Shown: positions 1 to 10,826 of the stretch, piece after piece
Position numbering within the stretch: position 1 is the first letter of the stretch
Layout of the letters: each line of letters begins with the position of its first letter
Source: Leptidea sinapis
Taxonomy: Eukaryota; Arthropoda; Insecta; Lepidoptera; Pieridae
Assembly (NCBI RefSeq): GCF_905404315.1
Contig: NC_066278.1
Span: 326,001 to 390,000, forward strand
Reading direction: 5' to 3'
DNA length: 64,000 bases
Program-made: the position numbers and the translations under genes
The notes under the pieces: model-generated
Told to the model about the DNA's origin: nothing
Databases searched by the model: none
The model's input: only the letters and a program-made list of their open reading frames with translations

Positions 1-275
1 TCTGGCCTCTGAAATTAGCAGGCACAAACATTGAACAGAAAAAAAAAGTGTGTGCGTGTAATCTTTACGCGCGATTGCAGTAAAACTTAATAATGATTAA
101 CTTCAGGAATAATTAACAGATACATTAATATATTACATTAAATAAAGCTTTGTTACCAAATAAGCACTCGTGTATTACTGAGGAGCTCCGTTAGATTTTC
201 TGTTTTTTTATAACTTCATCTTTTGAGCAAAGTTGGCATTTTAGGTAGACCTAAAATAAAAGAATGCATTTATAA

Positions 276-610
276 TCTATATATATGAAAATGAATTGCT
301 GTTCGTTAGTCTCGCTAAAACTCGAGAAAGGCTGGACCGATTTGGCTAATTTTGGTCTTGAATTATTTGTTGAAGTCCAGAGGAGGTTCAAAAGGTGAAT
401 AAATATGAAAATTCTCGTACCTACTTTGATGTGTCCCCCGTCGTTCAGATATAAAATTAAAAAATAATAATATCATATCATTCATACCGAGTACTTTTTT
501 TATTTGTTTTAATAAAAAAAGGATACTTTTTGTTTATTTTTTTTTTACAAAAGTTTAGGTCGTTTATCTATCGATTGAGGCAGTACGAAGTCTGCCGGGT
601 CAGCTAGTAA
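276..610 (-). repeat. B2 short interspersed repeat, full length
   Basis: Read on the minus strand it begins ACTAGCTGACCCGGCAGAC and ends in an AT-rich tail near ATATATATAGAT. The middle holds ACGACGGGGGACACATC and a CAAAATTAGCCAAATCGG block, both also found at 2571-2931 in the other orientation. It has no coding capacity. It shares its head with the B1, B3 and B4 repeats but not its middle. The transposition class is unresolved; it is probably a non-autonomous element. Confidence 0.8.
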
Positions 611-1070
611 ATAATATAATTTAATCAAGTGAGATTTTATATATTTTACAAAGAATGATATAATGTTACATTTTGATATTATCAGAAAATAAACACTTAA
701 ACTTTTTACAGGACCAATGACCTCATCATTATCAGGTTCTTAATTTTCTCTTTTATGCTTATTTATTGATGAAAGAGTAAAATGTTCCTGGGATTCCGCC
801 ATTTTATTTGACTGATTATTAATTACATTTTATATTTTACTAATATTAATTCATTCGTACATTTTAAAATATTCACTTATTAAATAAAATAATTGATAAT
901 AAGAAATTGAAGGTTATATTATTAGCACATATTAATATGACGTTGTTATTGAATATTAACGAATATGGCTGTATGGGCTCGCACCCTGTGCGTCCTAATA
1001 ATGGACGAAGAAACCTAAAACAAATTGACGAATGTCGCAAATGTCAGAAAAATTCTGATAACTTATATAT

Positions 1071-1434
1071 TACTAGCTGACTCGACTGACGTTCTGCAGA
1101 TAAAAAAATACTGTTGTATAGGAATTTGCCAATAATAAATCAAAACATCAAAAAATATTTCGTAAATAATGCTCCCTGTTGTTATAATGAAATTGTTTCA
1201 CGGCGGAACTGTCAAACCGTGCGTCACTAAATTCTCTTATAGAAAATATGTCCATACAAAACAAATATTGCAAATAAAATTAATTATGGGTTCCAAATCG
1301 AAATAAAAACTATCCTATCTCTCAAGTTGGACCAAACTGCACTCCCTGAAGTAATCCCCATTAAAATCTGTTCATTAGTTTAAGAGTCCATCGCGGACAA
1401 ACAACGTGTCACGTAATTTATATATATTAAGATT
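1071..1434 (+). repeat. B4 short interspersed repeat, full length
   Basis: It starts TACTAGCTGACTCGACTGAC and ends GTGTCACGTAATTTATATAT then TAAGATT. Internal blocks (TTTCGTAAATAATGCTCCCTG, GAACTGTCAAACCGTGCGTC, GAGTCCATCGCGGACAAAC) recur at 14385-14657 in the same orientation and at 14173, 38843 and 45969 in the other. No open frame. Confidence 0.85.
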
Positions 1435-2024
1435 TATTACAAAAGTAGTAATAAATAAGCAAATTATACACTTGGAGATTTTCAAAAAATATTACTGAGC
1501 ATATTGAAATGTTTTTTTAAGCCATAAAATTAAAACGGCTTAAAAAATTGTTTAAATTGACTTTTTTACTGAGCGTTACTTCCGTCAGAAAAATTTCTAA
1601 ATTTCCCCCAAGTCGCAACTAAAGAAGTTTCACTCCAATTAAACATTTTTTTTGTTTATATATACCCGAGAACAACCAATAAAATAAGGCATTTTTGAAA
1701 AATATTTACCGTTCTACGATTTTCTATGTTTCTCCATGAATATGTGCACAATTATCGAGCTTTTCAAATGATTAGGTCATTTCAAGTTCCGCCTATTATA
1801 GGTACTTATTAAAGTTGCTTGTAAACATTTAGTTGAGACTATATTTTGTTTTTATAACCAACCGCTTTCACTTTTGCGTTTCAAAACCGCAGTCAACTAA
1901 AATGATTATATAAAAAAATTATTGGACCTTTATATTATGGCTGACTGACTACGGAGAAATCATAGATTTTCTTTTACTCGATCGGTCGACTTACGTAAAA
2001 ATAGCGCAACGAGTTTAACATAGC

Positions 2025-2520
2025 TTTTTAGGGTTCCGTAGCCAAATGGCAAATAACGGAACCTTTACAGATTTGTCATGTCTGTCTGTCTGTTCGTCCG
2101 TATGTCACAGCCACATTTTTCTGAAGCTATAAGAACTATACTGCTGAAAATTGGCAAGTAGATGTATTCTGTGAACCGCATTAATATTTTCTCAAACTCA
2201 AAATTTTTTTTCATCAAACCCATACGTGTTGGATATCAATGGATAGGTCTTACAAAAATGATATTGAGGTTTCTAATGAATTTTTTTCAAAACTGAATAA
2301 TTTGCGCGAGAGACACTTCCAAAGTGGTAAGATGTATCCCCCCCACTGTAACTTAAAAAAAGAGAATGATAAAACTAAAAAAAAAAATATGATGTACACA
2401 GGTTTGATTTTTTTTAATACGTCATAAATCGTAGACCGCAATTTACCTTTCATTCAATGTTACTTGCTGCTACCGAACCGTTCATGGGCGAGACCAACTC
2501 GCACTTGGCCGCTTTTTTAT
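2025..2520 (+). repeat. GGTTCCGTA repeat (family F), about 0.5 kb
   Basis: It begins TTTTTAGGGTTCCGTAGCCA, followed by a CTGTCTGTCTGTTCGTCCGT stretch, and ends GAGACCAACTCGCACTTGGC then CGCTTTTTT. This layout matches a dispersed repeat I recognise from moth and butterfly genomes. Two minus-strand fragments occur at 36200-36372 and 54740-54850. The short overlapping frames inside (about 60 codons on each strand) are A/T-run driven and not convincing. Confidence 0.7.
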
Positions 2521-2570
2521 TAAAACTAATTAATTCGATGTTCGAATATACTTCGTATAATTTTATTTAC

Positions 2571-2931
2571 TACTAGCTGACCCAGCAAACGTTGTATTGC
2601 CATCATAAGCATTAAAGCAGTAGTTAATCCACTAAGTATAGGTAGCTAGAATAAAGTTCGTTTTTTACATCCTGAACAACAAATATTCTAATTAGTTATT
2701 CATTTTTAACTATTCATTTTATTTGATTTTTGAACGACGGGGGCACATCAAAGGAAAATCAAAATCGTTGTTTTTATGTAATACCGAGCATTTTCACATT
2801 TATTTCTTTTTAAACCTTCTCTGAACTTTCACATATAATTCAAGACCAAAATTAGCCAAATCGGTCCAGCCGTTCTCGAGTCATAGCGAGACTAACAAAC
2901 AGCAATTCATTTTTATATATATAGATATATA
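2571..2931 (+). repeat. B2 short interspersed repeat, full length
   Basis: Head TACTAGCTGACCCAGCAAAC, tail TTTTTATATATATAGATATA. The middle matches 276-610 in reverse orientation (CGACGGGGGCACATCAAAGG; CCAAATCGGTCCAGCCGTTC). The head is B1-like (GTTGTATTGCC) while the body is B2, so head and body look interchangeable. Confidence 0.8.
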
Positions 2932-2935
2932 CAAG

Positions 2936-3005
2936 TGCTGACCCGGCAGCCGTTGTTTTGTAATATAAATTAGGTATCCCGCGCCCGCTTATTGTATGAA
3001 TTGTC
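2936..3005 (+). repeat. Isolated B-type repeat head
   Basis: GTGCTGACCCGGCAGCCGTT followed by GTTTTGTAATATAAA starts directly after the tail of the preceding B2 copy. No matching body or tail is visible, so this is a truncated copy or a head-to-tail remnant. Confidence 0.5.
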
Positions 3006-3620
3006 TATATGTTTTATTTTTCATTGACTCAATTATTTGTATTGCGAATACATCGGTATTTCTAAGTCAAAAACATATTATTTCTTCCGGATAAGTAATC
3101 ACCTTAAATTATACTTAAACCATCTCCGAAACACGCTGCATCTTAAGGTATAAATATTATTCCGAACGAATCACCATACGGCTTACCATTTAAAGTATAG
3201 ATTATTTACAGCTTTGGAAAGAAGTCCATTAAGATATTGATCATGCTTAAATTCTTCCATTTTTTAACTATAAAAGTTTCTCAACATATTACAGAAACTT
3301 CAGCAGGTTTTCATTATCACATTATATATTTCATTATAATTATACTTTACTAGTCGGTCGTTATATTACATCACACGAAAAATGATCCGGCGTCGCCATC
3401 TTTAAAATAGTAATATTAGGAGAGAATAAAATTTTAAGGTTGAAAAACTGATTTTTTTACATAATATGTAAAGTTAACATTCATTTATTCCGATACTTCG
3501 CGAACTTTACAGAATTTGTATTATGCAATAATTTAGATTTTTTTATTTTATCTCCGAATGGTCCGAAACTAGTCTGTCTAAGCTGTTTTCAATAAATAAA
3601 GTATCAATATTAATACTAGA
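3006..3620. other. AT-rich stretch, nothing recognised
   Basis: Low-complexity AT-rich sequence. I see no exon-like frame, RNA gene or repeat family. Confidence 0.5.
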
Positions 3621-3960
3621 CTAGCTGACCCAGCAAACGTTGTATTGCCGATATTAAAATCGCGATACATAAGTAACTGTTGATCGTAGATGGGTGAAAA
3701 TTTGAAGTTGTATGTATTTTTTAATGCTGACTCATAATCAAACAAATTTAAAAAAATGTCATTAAAATTAAAAAAAAAAATTGGCGTGGACCACCCTTAA
3801 CATTTAGGGGGATGAAAAATAGATGTTGTCCGATTCTCAGACCTACCCAATATGCACTCAAAATTTCATGAGAATCGTTCGAGATCGAGAGCGAGATCAA
3901 GCCGTTTCGAAGGAGTTTAACTACAAACACCGCGACATGAGAATTTTATATATTAGATTT
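3621..3960 (+). repeat. B1 short interspersed repeat, full length
   Basis: Head CTAGCTGACCCAGCAAACGT, tail GAGAATTTTATATATTAGAT. Diagnostic internal blocks are GGCGTGGACCACCCTTAACA, ATGAAAAATAGATGTTGTCC and CAAGCCGTTTCGAAGGAGTT. A 60-codon minus-strand frame recurs with small indels in other copies and is probably incidental. It forms an inverted pair with 4491-4774. Confidence 0.9.
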
Positions 3961-4334
3961 ATAATATTTCGGATATTTTAGGAACTTCTAAGAAAAAATC
4001 CAGTACTCAATGTTGTTTACACCCTTTGCAACCGCATAAAATATCTGCCAAATAATTATTCTGTTGTCATTTGATCGAAGGGGTTGCTCTATTAAAGCAT
4101 TTCTTGTTGGGGTAGAATTATGTACTCATTACTTTACAAATGGATTGTAAAAGGTTTAGGGGCCTACTGTCAAAGGGATTTTCGTATAGGGGTCCTAAGG
4201 CTATGAAGAAAGAAAGCTGATGGGTAGGAGAAACAGCTAACTGGATTTTAATATATTATGATCTGGTTTCTGAAAATTTCCAGACTGCTTTTCTCATTGC
4301 CAGTTGCATCATATAAAAACACTTGCAACGCCAT

Positions 4335-4487
4335 CTAATTCAAAGGATATATTGGGACGCTATAGTTAAAATGTACAATGTGAAAATTTTCTTTAGGACC
4401 TAGGTTATAAATAGCGCAAATAGCCCTCTTCTGCACAACAAAGATGGTATTGATATCGACAGCATTGCCCCATAGCAATATACCATA
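4335..4487 (-). pseudogene. Jockey-like LINE reverse transcriptase C-terminal fragment
   Basis: On the minus strand the open stretch begins YGILLWGNAVDINTIFVVQK and continues RAICAIYNLGPKENF before a stop. The Y-G-[IL]-x-LWGN ... [FV]xxQKRAIRxI pattern is the hallmark after the polymerase domain of jockey-clade non-LTR retrotransposons. Only about 50 codons survive, no catalytic motif is present, and the 5' side is interrupted by the B1 repeat at 4491-4774. It is a dead fragment. Confidence 0.7.
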
Positions 4488-4490
4488 GGA

Positions 4491-4774
4491 AATCTAATAT
4501 ATAAAATTCTCATGTCGCGGTGTTTGTAGTTAAACTCCTTTTGAAAATTTTTGAGTGCATATTGGGTCAGGTCTGAAAATCGGACAACATCTATTTTTCA
4601 TCCCGCTAAATGTAAGGGATGGTCCACGCCTTTTTTTTTTTTTAAATTTGTTCGATTATGAGTCAGCATTAAAAAATACATACAACTTCAAATTTTCACC
4701 CATCTACGATCAACAGTTACTTTTGCATCGCGATTTTAATATCGGCAATACAACGTTTGCTGGGTCAGCTAGTA
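4491..4774 (-). repeat. B1 short interspersed repeat, minus orientation
   Basis: This is the reverse complement of the B1 consensus: it starts ATATAAAATTCTCATGTCGC and ends AACGTTTGCTGGGTCAGCTA. It carries a small deletion relative to 3621-3960 (the GAGATCGAGAGC block is absent). It interrupts a jockey-like remnant. Confidence 0.85.
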
Positions 4775-5040
4775 ATACTATGAAAATTAGTCGCATTTTA
4801 TCTATATCAGTTAACTGTCATTTTTTTTAAATAGAAACAAATAGTTATCATAGGGAGTGACAATAACGTAACATAATGCAATAACACTTGGTAAACGTTA
4901 TGAAGCTACATATCAATTCCAAAACAAAAAATAATATAAGTACATCAGAAATTGCAAACAACAAATAGTCATTGTTTCTGTATAAATATTTTTGATAAGT
5001 CGCATATTAAAGTAATTACCAATAATAATTTACCTTTATT

Positions 5041-5409
5041 TCATAATAGGTTCATCTCAAGTCCAACCTTGGCACTGGCATGGTGTAGAGACACTATCAT
5101 GTGTTGCATCTGGCTGGCCGTCTCTGACAGAAGTATTAGGTCGTCTGTGAACCTAAGATGACTTAAATATTCACCTTTTATATAGAGTCCTAGTCTGTGA
5201 AAATCCAGCTTGCCAATGATATTTTCCAGGATTGATATAAACAGTATTGGGGAAAGGGGGTCCCCCTGTCTTACTCCTCTTTTTATGGGAAAACGAGGGC
5301 CGATGGACTCGAGTTTGATCCTTCCTACGTTGTTGTTGTATATACTTATTAGTATATAGTATATATCTATTAATTTACTTACTATATTTAAAAAACTTTG
5401 TAAAAGCAA
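5041..5409 (-). pseudogene. RTE-like reverse transcriptase fragment, 122 codons open
   Basis: This minus-strand frame contains two polymerase motifs in order: GVRQGDPLSPILF (about residues 65-77) and RFTDDLILLSETASQMQ (about 106 onward). The second is the catalytic box; the usual [FY]ADD reads FTDD, so both aspartates remain and only the alanine position is changed. Order and spacing fit the middle of an RTE-clade non-LTR reverse transcriptase. The endonuclease and C-terminal domain are absent on both sides. It is a truncated remnant that happens still to be open. The nearby RTE pieces at 6.7 and 7.7-8.1 kb are separate fragments. Confidence 0.75.
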
Positions 5410-5785
5410 GAGATAAATGGCTTATTTAATTTAATTTAATTTCATAATAAACAGACAAAAGGTTAGTTGCAAGCATAATATCAGGTTGTAAATAAAACCT
5501 TGTTGTGTTCCATCTAACAAAGAGTTGATAAATATTGAATGAAGCCTTCAGTAGAACTTCTCTCTCAATATGTTAGCTGTCTGATGTAGCTGTGAGGGAC
5601 GCTTTACCAAACTTCATAGCCGTCCCTACGGATATTGGACACAATCAAAATTACCATAATAATGAAACCGGTTTTTCACTTTGTGTTTTTTGCCGTTTAT
5701 AACGAGTAATATAAACTTTATTATGAAAAACTGTGACATTATGAGTTATTTGGAAACCTTAAGAATTGAAATATTCAAAATCATA

Positions 5786-6045
5786 TTTTTTTATGAAAAT
5801 GAGGGACGAGACGAGCAGGAAAATCCTCAAAAATTCGGAGCGGCAGTACAATTGTGCTCGTCACCTTGAGACATAAGATGTCTCATCATCTCAGTCTCAT
5901 TTTCCCAGTAATTTCACTAGCTACGGCACCCTTCAGACCGAAACAGTAATGTTTACACATTACTGCTTCACGGCAGAAATAGGCGCCCTAGAGGTACCCA
6001 TAATCTAGCCGGCATCCTGTGCAAAGGAGCCTCCCACTGGTAATC
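5786..6045 (+). repeat. SINE-A copy with internal deletion
   Basis: It runs from TTTTTTATGAAAATGAGGGA to CAAAGGAGCCTCCCACTGG. About 50 bases are missing between GACGAGCAGG and CTCAAAAATTCGG. In reverse orientation the family ends CCCTTATTTTCAT plus an A-run, so it looks like a retroposon with a poly(A)-like tail. It has no box A/B promoter and no coding frame. Confidence 0.85.
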
Positions 6046-6149
6046 AGTCGGTCAGTCATTGGTCAAGTGTGAGTTGGACTCGAACAGCGATAATATTTCC
6101 TTTGATTAACACTAATGTTACACATTTATATAAAACTTTTTATAAAGGA

Positions 6150-6499
6150 ATAGCTGACCCGGCAAACGTTGTTTTGCCATATAAAGTATAATTCACGCGA
6201 TAGTTTTATAAGTAATAAAATATTGCCTATATTATAGCCTGTACATCATTTTGTTCTATTGTCAATAGTTTTTGCAGCGCACGCAAAAATAGGTTTTCGA
6301 TTTTACACCTTGTGTTACAAAATAGCAATTTTATTACGGATCCCTAATTTTGAAAAAAAAAAACATAGCCTATAGCCTTCCTCGATAAATGGACTACCCA
6401 ACACTGAAAGAATCATTCAAATCGGACCAGTAGTACCAGAGATTAGCGCGTTCAAAAAAATAAACAAACACTGCAGCTTTATAATATTAGTATAGATTT
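6150..6499 (+). repeat. B3 short interspersed repeat
   Basis: Head TAGCTGACCCGGCAAACGTT with GTTTTGCC, tail TTATAATATTAGTATAGATT. The middle has CCTATAGCCTTCCTCGATAA and AATCGGACCAGTAGTACCAG, which I recognise as a very common lepidopteran dispersed repeat. It is the only B3 copy I see here and shares only head and tail style with B1, B2 and B4. Confidence 0.8.
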
Positions 6500-6684
6500 A
6501 AAAGCGAGTAACTATGTTTTTACACTAGATTTTGCGTCAAAATAACATTTTTATTAATATTTTAGCTAACACGACATTTCGTGACCTTTCGTTTTAACGG
6601 GATCATGTTTATTCGAACAGGAATGTTCCCGTACCATTGTACTAGATGTATGTTTATAACTAGATTTTTTAAAATACACCATCT

Positions 6685-6772
6685 TACAGCGCAGGACCGA
6701 TCGTCGTGGAAATCTTTGGGGGAGGACTTTATCCAGCAGTGGACTTCTTACTGCTGATGATGATGATGACGC
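6685..6772 (+). pseudogene. RTE LINE C-terminus and (GAT)n tail
   Basis: The plus strand reads AQDRSSWKSLGEDFIQQWTS then YC, a stop, and TGATGATGATGATGA. This is the typical last 22 residues of insect RTE reverse transcriptases followed by their microsatellite tail. Only the extreme 3' end is present, the usual 5'-truncation outcome. Confidence 0.75.
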
Positions 6773-6954
6773 CACCTTGATTTCTATTTGTACAGTTATT
6801 CACATAATATCAAAATTTCAGCTCGGTAACTACAGCGGTTTTATAAATACAGACACAGCTTACTGAGAGAAAGATTAGAACAAACGGACTGCAATAGGGT
6901 TCCAGTTGGTTTAAACAGAAATTTTGACCATAACTTCATGAAATTCACCATAGA

Positions 6955-7135
6955 TTCATCTTCAATCAATTCGAATCGTGTTTTACCTCTACACGAGGCA
7001 TCCTCAGGAGATTTTGACTCGCCAAATTCTGGCACGAGACTGGCGTCCAGTCTTAGCGAAGTTTTCACTCAAGAAGTCTCACAACATTTGGATAATTATG
7101 GATTATCTCGAAATAACGCCATTCAATAAATTTTC
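6955..7135 (-). repeat. Family H repeat with hammerhead-like core
   Basis: On the minus strand a core CTGAGGA is followed by T, then GCCTC-GTGTA-GAGG, then TAAAACACGATTC. It matches the layout CUGANGA / stem-loop II / GAAAC-NNNN-GUC of a type I hammerhead ribozyme, but the GAAA box has decayed to AAAA. Downstream flank AATTATGGATTATCTCGAAA and CAATAAAT is shared with the copy at 47.8-48.0 kb. Likely an inactive transposon part. Confidence 0.45.
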
Positions 7136-7711
7136 TTAAAAAAGTTACAAAATTTTAAGAAAACCAAAAAACATTATACAGTTGCGCTACGAATCTATTA
7201 AACCATTGATTGAGCTTAACATTTTCACACACATTAACTCTCAAAGATCGTTCAAACTTTCTAAGTATTTCATTACTTGCCAACTGGAAGTGCATTCGAC
7301 CAATTAGCGATCACATAGTTACAGGTAATTTACACTTCAAGGTAAAAATACTACTTTAGTACATTCACACTACACTCCAGCACTTTTATAAAACACTTTC
7401 TAAGTTTATTCTGTTCAATTACATCTTCTGTACTTTAATGGACGAGTAATTATCATCATCAACAACATGAGGACCTTTTGATGATTCAGTATTGAATGAA
7501 GGCCGTTTAAGAGAAGAAGTGATGAGGCCTTCATGAGGTTAATCTGATGATAAGTGATGCTGTTCATTGCAGTGCTGCTCAGGATACCTGATTGTACCTA
7601 AAATTCGAAGTGATTTTAAGTCTTATAAGACCAATCATTATTTTAACTGCAGTGCCCTTCAAACCGAAGCACAATAATGATTACATATTCTCACTTGTCG
7701 GCAAAATCCTC

Positions 7712-8105
7712 TTTATCATAATCATCATATCTGCCGGAAGACTGCTGGGCAATGGCTTCCCCTAAGATCTCCACGACGATTGGTCCTGAGCTGCCCTCAT
7801 CCAACCAATTTCAGCAATCCTGATCAAATAATCGATTCAATTTGTGGAGGGCCTACCAACACTTCGTCTTCCGATACGTGGTCGTCATTCGAGGACTTTG
7901 CTTCCCCAACGGCCATCTGTCCGTCGAACTATATGCCCTGCCCACTGCCACTTCAGTGTCGCAATAATTTGGGTTATGTCGGTGACTTTATTTCTCCTAC
8001 GGATCTCCTCATTTCTGATTCTATCTCGAAAGAAAAATCTGAGCATAGCCCTCTCCGTTACTTTCTGAGCGACCATGAGCTTTCTCATTCTGATGACGAC
8101 AAAAT
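7712..8105 (-). pseudogene. RTE LINE reverse transcriptase C-terminal fragment
   Basis: The minus strand encodes VTERAMLRFFFRDRIRNEEI then RRRNKVTDI and ATLKWQWAGHIVRRTDGRWG, followed after a frameshift by GRPSTNWI-like sequence and the CCGGCAGAT 3' end. The IRNEEIRRR..V.D....I..LKWQWAGH..RR.DGRWG block is diagnostic of the post-polymerase domain of insect RTE elements. Frames shift near 7885, so it is dead. Related copy: 26825-27576. Confidence 0.85.
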
Positions 8106-8785
8106 AGGCACTAAAAAAAATTAAACTTCAAAACACCTTTGAAAGAAGTTATTTTTAACTGAACTAAAAGACGGTTAGTTATACGTTTCCTATGTCGTAT
8201 TAAGACATACCTAAACAGCATAAAAATCGTATGAAATTTAAAAGCAAACTGAAAAACAACTAATAGAAATATGAAGACTATTTCCATTGCCTTCAACGCT
8301 CTAAGCCCGTGAAATAATCTCCGAGATTTTATTGTAACTGAAATTCCAACCGTAAATCGAGTAGAAATAGATCTACTTAAGTAAATTAAGGAAAGAGATT
8401 TGATACGTATTTCTATCAACGGTACTGTTGAGATTTGCGTGAAATAGTTTCGAATTCGAATTTAAATGTACCGTAGATGTTTCGTGCTGATGTTCACATA
8501 AAAATACTAAAATAGTCGTCACTCGTCTCATGTTGCTGGTAAATGGATTCGGCAAGAGGAAGCGACAAATATATGACATATTTATATTGCAGTTATTATT
8601 TACACAACAACATACCATAAATATAAAGGGCCATTAATGTACCTTCCTTTTTTCATCTCACAAAGTGCCCATTAAATCGTTAAGTCGTATTTTTCCGGGG
8701 TATTTTCCGAACATATAGAGAGGTGAAATACAGGTATCGAATGATGAAAATCAATGAAAGATTTTCTTGTTGTTCATAGACAGTT
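8106..8785. other. Unassigned sequence
   Basis: Minus-strand frames of 102 and 81 codons occur here but overlap each other and lack splice signals, recognisable motifs or repeat matches. I make no call. Confidence 0.4.
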
Positions 8786-9092
8786 TCTTTTAATGAAAAT
8801 AAGGGATGAGTCGCAGGGAGCAGGACGTTCAGTTGATGGTAATTGATACGCCCTGCGCATTACAATGCAGTGCCGCTCAAGATTCTTGAAAAACACAAAA
8901 TTATGAGTGGCACTACAATTGCGCTCGAGACATAAGATGTTAAGTCTCGTTTGTCCAGTAATTTCACTAGCTACGGTATCCTTCAGACTGAAACACAATA
9001 ATGCTTACACATTACTGCTTGAAATAGGCGACGTTGTGGTACCCATAATCTAGCCGGTATCATGTGCAAAGGAGCCTCCTACTGATAAAAAT
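8786..9092 (+). repeat. SINE-A copy, near full length
   Basis: It begins TTTTAATGAAAATAAGGGAT and ends CAAAGGAGCCTCCTACTGA. It includes the diagnostic blocks ACGCCCTGCGCATTACAATG, GAGACATAAGATGTTAAGTC and TTTCACTAGCTACGGTATCC. Confidence 0.9.
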
Positions 9093-9359
9093 TCATCAAT
9101 TCAGTCATTCACAGGTACTGTGAATAACCTTGTTTTGCTCTGCTTTGTATCAGAATACAAAAGATTGACTTGATTCATTCCGCGTAAAAGAGGATAATAG
9201 TACGAAAGAAAAGATGATGCACGTGAAATCGCATTTTTTCAGAGATGAGCGAGAGATTCTTAGATCCATAGACTTAAGTACAATATATTAAAAGAGTATT
9301 GGTATTGACATACGGGAAGTATAACACTTACAATTAACTAGAAAAAGTAAACATTTAAG

Positions 9360-9545
9360 TAGCAATTGGGCTCGTCACTTTGGACATAAGATGTTAATCT
9401 CATATTAATGGTGTCATTTCACTAGCTACGGTCCCCTTCAAACAGAAAGACAATGATGCTTACACATGACTACTTCACGGTAGAAAAGGCGCGGCTGTGG
9501 TACCTACTCACCTCGCTATCATTCTGTGCAAAGAAGCCATTCAAT
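9360..9545 (+). repeat. SINE-A distal half
   Basis: Starts at GCAATTGGGCTCGTCACTTT and runs through TTTCACTAGCTACGGTCCCC to TGTGCAAAGAAGCCAT. The T-run end is missing. It is more diverged than neighbouring copies. The 77-codon plus frame that starts inside it runs into unrelated sequence and I do not call it. Confidence 0.75.
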
Positions 9546-9981
9546 GGTGCAAAAAAAAACGTATTAAAAAACCGAAAACATACTGGGACGTGACGGCCGA
9601 CCCCTGGGCATGTGGTCTATTTTCAAATGCCTATTTAATACCAGTGAGCGTAAATTACAATCGATTCGCCCGGGCTCCCATCTTTTATCGCAGTAAAGAA
9701 TGTTTTTTGGCAAATTCACACAAAAGGTGACGTCACAAAACCCAGCAATGCGTATCATTGCGGCGATCATCCGTGAAGCGCCTTTTTCAGATTTATTTAC
9801 ACGTAACTTGGATTGATTGCGAGGTGCTGTTTCACTTGCCTACTTATTTTACTTTATTATACCATTTTACTTTAATGCCAGTCAGCAATTGCAAAAGTAC
9901 ATGGGGTGCACTCGATGGTAGGTAAGTAAAAATGAATAATTATCTAAATGATCACCTCGTAAAGCATTAAATTCTTAGAGC

Positions 9982-10145
9982 GCTTTCACACTACGTCCGA
10001 TCCGAATCCGATCCGGTGTATACTACATATTTCTAACGGTTAACGGAAAGAAATCGGATGACGGAAGCCGGATCTTGTGCCTAAACTACCATAGAAAAAG
10101 TTCTACGGGTACGTATCGGATTCGGATCGGACGTAGTGCGAAAAC
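9982..10145. mobile_element. Short MITE with about 29-bp terminal inverted repeats
   Basis: The left end TTTCACACTACGTCCGATCC-GAATCCGAT (from 9984) is mirrored by the right end ATCGGATTCGGATCGGACGT-AGTGCGAAA (10115-10143) with one mismatch. The element is about 160 bp, non-coding, with an unrelated core. This is the form of a miniature inverted-repeat DNA transposon. I could not fix a target-site duplication. The 80-codon frame starting at 10136 begins inside its right end and has no recognised motif. Confidence 0.8.
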
Positions 10146-10826
10146 TATGTAATTACTCGATTAGAAATAATTTTAATTATAATAAGCTGTGGTCACACTG
10201 TGATGAATTAATGATTAAAATATGGACGATTGCCATTATTGACATTCATAAATTATTTTCAAAGGTATCTTCCATGGATGATGTTTACAATTCCATAAAT
10301 CTGAAGAAATACGTTGAAGACCTTTGCGAGAGAGCGGGGTCTCGTGTCGATTCATTGCAGCCATATTTAATAACATAATTTTATTTATATAAGTGGGGGT
10401 ACACTGGGCATGAGGCTTGCATGGTGGGAGGTGAGGCAAGCGCCCATTGTCATCTGCAACACCAGGGGTAAAGAGATAACCTTAGTATGTCAAAACCTTT
10501 AGTTTTAAGTCAGTGTTAAAATTAAATTTATTTTGCATGATTCTCTAATTTGGAACACGTCTACTCGACATATACAGAAAAAACAAAGATTAAATCTCAA
10601 ATCAAACAAGTTATAATATAATATCAACAGATAGTAAGGATTAGACGGTAAGTCTGAAGGTCGTAGTCAACAACAAAAAGTTTGACAGGTTATCACGAAC
10701 AATTACTTATATGGGGCGTTATAGAAATAACTTTGTGTAGGCAGCAGGTATATTATGACTACGTCGTTTATGGAAATGTTTTTTTATCTCTGTTACCTAC
10801 AAAGGCTAAGAATTATATAACAGGTT

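Noticed and set aside
7780..8124. 114-codon plus-strand frame
   Set aside because: It is antisense to the RTE remnant, whose minus-strand motifs are unmistakable.
8111..8419. 102-codon minus-strand frame as a gene
   Set aside because: Low-complexity hydrophobic composition, no splice sites, overlaps another frame.
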